Of a stretch of 64,000 bases of DNA, positions 60,639-64,000 are shown piece after piece. This DNA comes from Acetobacter sp. UBA5411 (GTDB lineage: Bacteria; Pseudomonadota; Alphaproteobacteria; Acetobacterales; Acetobacteraceae): NCBI RefSeq assembly GCF_002409645.1, contig NZ_DHNR01000037.1, positions 45,525 to 109,524 on the forward strand, read 5' to 3'. The notes beneath the pieces were generated by a model that was not told where the DNA came from, did no database searches, and worked only from the letters and a program-made list of their open reading frames with translations. The position numbers were made by a program, and so were the translations under genes. Position 1 is the stretch's first letter; each line of letters opens with the position of its first letter.

Positions 60639-61074
60639 GTTCGTCTCCTGTGCGAATGACGATATCAAGTAATCCTCATTCGGGTTAAGAGGATGGCAAA
60701 CATGTAACGGAAAGAAACGTCATGATACAAAGATCAAAAGAAGCGCCTGATTACCTCAGAAAAATACGCGCCTAGGTTTTTCCTGCATGGCAGCATTGTT
60801 CAGAAATTATGCATCATGTCACCATTACATGCCAGTTTTAGACATAAAATATTAAACAAATTTTCCGGCATTTTCTGTTCAAATATAAAACCTTTATTCT
60901 AGGCCATAAAGCCAACACCAAAAGAAAAATTTTACGTTCAATATATTATTTAGTGAAAAATAACCTCAAACTATTCAAATAAAATTTTTTCTTTTTTAGA
61001 AAATTTTGCACTATTCACGACAGCAAAACTCATCATAAGCTCGATAAACAAAACACTCAGCAAAAGGACATTTC
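60639..61074. other. AT-rich gene-free stretch
   Basis: About 435 bases with divergent promoters for the His/Asp-rich protein and RidA. Long A/T runs around 60850-61010 but no perfect dyads, RNA gene or ORF of note. Confidence 0.4.
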
Positions 61075-61425
61075 ATGACCATCAAGCGCCTCGCACCGGA
61101 AGAACGTCTTAGTGGAGCTTCCGTCTGCGGAAATATGGTCTATCTCGCCGGACAGGTTGCCGATGATGCAACCCTCGACGCCGAAGGACAGACCGCCGAT
61201 ATTCTGCGTCAGATCGACGCACTTCTGGCTGAGGCGGGCACCAGCAAGAGCAACCTTCTGTCCGTGCAGATCTTCCTTGCCGACATCAATGATATGGCGG
61301 CCATGAACCGCGCATGGGACGCCTGGCTGGATCGTGACAATAAACCTGCCCGCGCCACGGTCGAAGCAAAGCTGGCGGACCCGAGCTGGAAAGTGGAAAT
61401 AACAGGAATCGCCATTATCGGCTGA
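61075..61425 (+). CDS. ridA: RidA/YjgF/YER057c-family enamine deaminase
   Basis: 116 residues after AAGGA. Hydrolyses reactive enamine/imine intermediates made by pyridoxal-phosphate enzymes. Blocks: VCGNMVYLAGQVADDATLDA, EGQTADILRQIDALLAEAGT, LLSVQIFLADINDMAAMNRA, WDAWLD, then the catalytic Arg in PARATVEAKLADPSWKVEIT. A short RidA of the Rid1-7 type; subtype not resolved. Single gene, facing the AcuI-like gene across a 56-base gap. Confidence 0.92.
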   Translation: MTIKRLAPEERLSGASVCGNMVYLAGQVADDATLDAEGQTADILRQIDALLAEAGTSKSNLLSVQIFLADINDMAAMNRAWDAWLDRDNKPARATVEAKLADPSWKVEITGIAIIG

Positions 61426-61481
61426 TATACAAACGCGATTTCCTTAAACATCTTCAGGCGGGGACTGGTCTCACTAACACC

Positions 61482-62465
61482 CTACCCCGCGACGTTAATC
61501 AGGATCCGCCCTCGTGTTTTGCCATCCATCAACGCATGTGCCGCCTCGATGGCCTGCGAGAGCGGATATTCACTGACCACATCCTCCAGACGCGTCACAT
61601 CGATCAAACCGGCAAGCCGATCCCATGCCCTGATCCGCTGTTCACGGGGACAGAGCGCACTGTCGATTCCGAGCAGGCTCACCCCACGCAGGATAAAGGG
61701 CGCAACGGTCAAAGGCAGATCCATGCTGCCGGCAAGACCGCACGCGGCTACGGCACCGCGCTGACGGATGGCGGCGCAGACCGACGCCAGCACCTGTCCG
61801 CCAACGACATCAATCGCACCGGCCCATTCGGCTTTTTCCAGAGGACGCGTCTTCTGTGTAAACAGGTCACGCCCGATTACACGACTGGCGCCAAGACTTT
61901 CGAGATAGTCTTTTTCCGCCATGCGTCCCGTGACAGCGACCGTCGCATAGCCCAGTTCAGAGAGCAGCATCACGGCGATACTGCCCACACCACCGGACGC
62001 ACCCGTCACCAGCACCGGTCCGTCGGCGGGCCTAACATCGGCCTTTTCCAGCGCCATGACACAAAGCATGGCCGTATAGCCTGCTGTGCCAAGAATCATG
62101 GCCTGTCGGGTGGAGAACGCAGTCGGAAGCGCTATCAGCCATTCAGCGTTGACCTGCGCCAGACCGGCGAGGCCGCCCCAGTGTTTTTCGCCCACTCCCC
62201 AGCCGTTGAGCAGCACCTTGTCGCCGGGTTGAAAATCGGATGACCGGGATTCAACGACCGTGCCGGAAAAATCCACGCCCGGCACCATCGGCCAGCTTTT
62301 CACAATCGGTCCCTTGCCGGTGATGGCGAGGGCGTCCTTGTAGTTCAGAGTGGACCACTCGACTATTACCAGCACGTCACCCGCAGGCAATTGGTCCTGA
62401 GCAACCTGCCGAAAAGACGCGGTTTGTTGTCCGTCGTTTTTTTCAATGATGACAGCATCAAACAT
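61482..62465 (-). CDS. acuI: AcuI/YhdH-family acrylyl-CoA reductase-like oxidoreductase
   Basis: 327 residues from the ATG at 62465; a longer frame from 62567 adds unrelated sequence. Medium-chain dehydrogenase without catalytic zinc: EWSTLNYKDALAITGKGPIV, WPMVPGVDFSGTVVESRSSD, NGWGVGEKHWGGLAGLAQVN, LGTAGYTAMLCVMALE, VLVTGASGGVGSIAVMLLSE (NADPH site) and the end TRGRILINVAG. The length and blocks match YhdH/AcuI, which reduces acrylyl-CoA to propionyl-CoA with NADPH or a quinone-like substrate. The ribosome site is weak. Substrate assignment is by family. Confidence 0.9.
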   Translation of the reverse strand: MFDAVIIEKNDGQQTASFRQVAQDQLPAGDVLVIVEWSTLNYKDALAITGKGPIVKSWPMVPGVDFSGTVVESRSSDFQPGDKVLLNGWGVGEKHWGGLAGLAQVNAEWLIALPTAFSTRQAMILGTAGYTAMLCVMALEKADVRPADGPVLVTGASGGVGSIAVMLLSELGYATVAVTGRMAEKDYLESLGASRVIGRDLFTQKTRPLEKAEWAGAIDVVGGQVLASVCAAIRQRGAVAACGLAGSMDLPLTVAPFILRGVSLLGIDSALCPREQRIRAWDRLAGLIDVTRLEDVVSEYPLSQAIEAAHALMDGKTRGRILINVAG

Positions 62466-62620
62466 GACACGAGTCCCCGCTGTCCTGCCGGACTGATTGT
62501 TTGGTGAAAATCCCGCACACAGATGGGCCAGCATAACCGCGCTGTCTGCTGGCCTCCTCCAGTTCAAGTGAGACTCATCCCTGCAAGCCGGCTTTCATGA
62601 TTATAGCCGGCGAAGAATGC

Positions 62621-63055
62621 TCAGTTTTTGACCAGTTGCGCTCTTGCTTCGCCGTTGGGGTGCTCGGCAGTGTGTAGATTCACATAAATTTTCCCGGCCT
62701 CAAGTTCCTCAATCTGTTTGGCGTCGAGTTTGACCTTGCCTTTCAGCGGGCTGGTGTAAGGGCCGTCTATAGGAGCGACCACACCGGCATCCTGATCAAA
62801 GTTGGCCGGACCGTGGAAATGGGCAGCGTTTACAGCGCCGGACAGGCCGGACCACTGGATGCTGTAGGTCAGTTCGTGCGACTTGGCATCAAGCGTTGCG
62901 TCGATCATGCCTGCGGGATGGGAGGTCGCTCCATGCTCACCCGAGAAGTTTCCCATGAACATTTCGTCCTTCTCCGCAGCTGACGCCATGGAAGCAGTAG
63001 CGACAAAGACAGCAGAGGCCAGAAAGGCGCTCCTGATCATTCTTTTGAAAGTCAT
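62621..63055 (-). CDS. CHRD-domain exported protein
   Basis: 144 residues from the ATG at 63055 (GGAG ten bases before; another ATG at 63076 is less likely). Signal peptide (MTFKRMIRSAFLASAVFVAT ASMASA). Then a complete CHRD domain: FMGNFSGEHGATSHPAGMID, ATLDAKSHELTYSIQWSGLS, VNAAHFHGPANFDQDAG, VKLDAKQIEELEAGKIYVNL, HTAEHPNGEARAQL. The name comes from chordin; in bacteria it is a small periplasmic or secreted protein of unknown role. Two His and Glu/Asn near the end could bind metal. Confidence 0.9.
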   Translation of the reverse strand: MTFKRMIRSAFLASAVFVATASMASAAEKDEMFMGNFSGEHGATSHPAGMIDATLDAKSHELTYSIQWSGLSGAVNAAHFHGPANFDQDAGVVAPIDGPYTSPLKGKVKLDAKQIEELEAGKIYVNLHTAEHPNGEARAQLVKN

Positions 63056-63198
63056 CTGGCAAAATCTCCGGTTCATGATCCGATTAGGACACAGAGCGTA
63101 ACGCCGGAGAATAGGCTCTGTTTGATGGCGCCCGTAAATTTACCGTGCGCTAACACTCCCGTCGTACGGTCAGAGCGATTTATTGAAGGACATACGCC

Positions 63199-63438
63199 AT
63201 GACGAGTTCAGCGTCCCTGAGCGGCACCGGCTACGCCCTGCTGGCTCTCCAGCATCGTGGCCGCACTTCCGCAGCGCCTGCCAAAGTCGCCGACACCAAC
63301 ATCAATGCAACCGGCCAGCGGTCCCATGGCGGTGGCCTTTCGATCGGCCTGGACTCCACGGGCAACGTGCTCACAAAAAGCAGCGCGGGCAAGGATGGAA
63401 AGACCGTAAAATCCGCAGCGGTCGATCTGTTCGGCTGA
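63199..63438 (+). CDS. Small hypothetical protein
   Basis: 79 residues after AAGGA. No signal peptide or membrane segment. Reads SASLSGTGYALLALQHRGRT, VADTNINATGQRSHGGGLSI, GLDSTGNVLTKSSAGKDGKT, VKSAAVDLFG; Gly/Ser/Thr-rich, no family recognised. It has a ribosome site and ends 15 bases before the convergent histidine phosphatase, so it is probably real but may be non-coding in some strains. Confidence 0.5.
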   Translation: MTSSASLSGTGYALLALQHRGRTSAAPAKVADTNINATGQRSHGGGLSIGLDSTGNVLTKSSAGKDGKTVKSAAVDLFG

Positions 63439-63453
63439 ACAGACCGGCGCTTC

Positions 63454-64000
63454 TTAAGCGAACTGCTTCAGAGTCCAAGGAGTTGCCGCGACCTCCGGCG
63501 GTTCAGCCACAACCGGAATAGCGTTCGGAAGCCGGACATTCGCAGGAAGATGCATGGCTGAACGCAAGGCGCGGAACAGCGCGCCGTGAGCCACAATCAG
63601 CACGGTGCCCTGCCCGGTCAGAGCCCTGTTCAGGGCGGCGACGGCGCGGTCACGCAGAAACGCGAAGGGCTCAGCGCCGGGAGGGGTGTAAAGCCCCTCG
63701 ACCCAGTCATCATACCACTCGCCCATCGGGCACCCTTCCTGCTCACCGAAGCAGACCTCTTCCAGTCCCACATCCATGGTGAGCACCGGACGAACGCCAT
63801 AGCGTTCCTTCAGCGCATCAGCCGCAACCTCCGCCGTGCGCAGGGCGCGGGCCAACGGGGAGGAAACAATCCGGCTGATTCTCAGATCACCCAGCGCCTC
63901 CTGCGCCAGCAGACCACCGGCCTTGCGCGCCTGCTCCAGCCCGGTCTCATTGAGCGGAATATCGGTCCGGCCCTGTGACAGACCCTGCTTGTTCCAGTCG
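63454..64000 (-). CDS. Histidine phosphatase (phosphoglycerate mutase-like), C-terminal part
   Basis: Runs off the right edge; the visible 182 residues start DWNKQGLSQGRTDIPLNETG, just after where the RHGET motif would be. Then RISRIVSSPLARALRTAEVA (second phosphate pocket), GLEEVCFGEQEGCPMGEWYD, TVLIVAHGALFRALRSAMHL with the proton-donor Glu and catalytic His (VAHG) in place. GEWYDDW and the short length fit a GpmB-like or phosphoserine/cobalamin-type phosphatase; the substrate is not clear. Confidence 0.9.
   Translation of the reverse strand, partial: DWNKQGLSQGRTDIPLNETGLEQARKAGGLLAQEALGDLRISRIVSSPLARALRTAEVAADALKERYGVRPVLTMDVGLEEVCFGEQEGCPMGEWYDDWVEGLYTPPGAEPFAFLRDRAVAALNRALTGQGTVLIVAHGALFRALRSAMHLPANVRLPNAIPVVAEPPEVAATPWTLKQFA

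Noticed and set aside
63140..63175. Possible CIRCE operator (gctaacactccc)
   Set aside because: Only half the element is similar; the inverted half is absent.
14297..64000. Second attachment site matching the tRNA-Glu 3' end
   Set aside because: No copy of gttcgaatcccctatgggac seen on either strand within the window, so island borders cannot be fixed.

Overview
The window looks like a chromosomal segment of an acetic acid bacterium (Acetobacteraceae, probably Acetobacter or a close relative). This is inferred from gene content (hrcA, rdgB, rpoH and rluD close together beside a tRNA-Glu; many TonB-dependent receptors; IS5-family remnants) and not from a database match. The two ends are GC-rich core genome. 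The middle is accessory DNA with lower and uneven GC, broken genes and IS debris.

Layout. (1) 1-14.3 kb, core: glmM (partial), pyruvate kinase, an SH3 envelope protein, DsrE-like and MoeB-like genes, small lipoproteins, hrcA, an aldo/keto reductase, rdgB, rpoH, rluD and a DUF6476 membrane protein, ending at tRNA-Glu(CTC). (2) 14.3-15.6 kb: an integrase remnant next to the tRNA, then a decayed DUF3732 fragment and a transposase fragment; this is the scar of an integrated element. (3) 16-23.1 kb: carbamate kinase, a DUF2877/AllH-like subunit, a GlcG/HbpS-like protein, an IclR regulator, a family-5 solute-binding protein without a signal peptide, and a chimeric gene joining the N-terminal third of an FdrA/AllF-like protein to an aldehyde dehydrogenase that lacks its own N-terminus. 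This looks like a carbamoyltransferase catabolic cluster damaged by a deletion. (4) 23.2-39.8 kb: an organosulfur scavenging region with three NtaA/SnaA/DszA-type flavin monooxygenases, two TonB-dependent receptors, an AprA-like flavoprotein with a ferredoxin, an SsuA-like binding protein, a TauD-like dioxygenase and an APC permease, interrupted by dead IS5-type elements. A perfect 14-bp palindrome and a diverged copy sit between the divergent receptor and dioxygenase genes.

(5) 39.8-56.6 kb: a two-partner secretion polymorphic-toxin locus read on the minus strand: an IalB-like protein, a TpsB transporter, then a giant TpsA exoprotein (about 3,700 residues over 11 kb) that one frameshift splits into two reading frames. 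TpsA ends in a Hint domain and an HNH/endonuclease VII-like toxin tip. Its AT-rich immunity gene overlaps the toxin end. Downstream lie an orphan toxin domain with a second AT-rich candidate immunity gene and broken pieces of TpsA that repeat parts of the main gene. This arrangement fits toxin-tip replacement by recombination, as known for CdiA/FhaB loci. (6) 56.8-64 kb: another IS remnant, an OafA-type acyltransferase, a Rossmann oxidoreductase, a His/Asp-rich exported protein, RidA, an AcuI/YhdH-type reductase, a CHRD-domain protein and a histidine phosphatase cut by the window edge.

Several genes that would otherwise be intact (hrcA, tpsA, two lipoproteins) each carry an apparent single-base frameshift. 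Some may be sequencing errors and not real mutations; raw reads would settle this.
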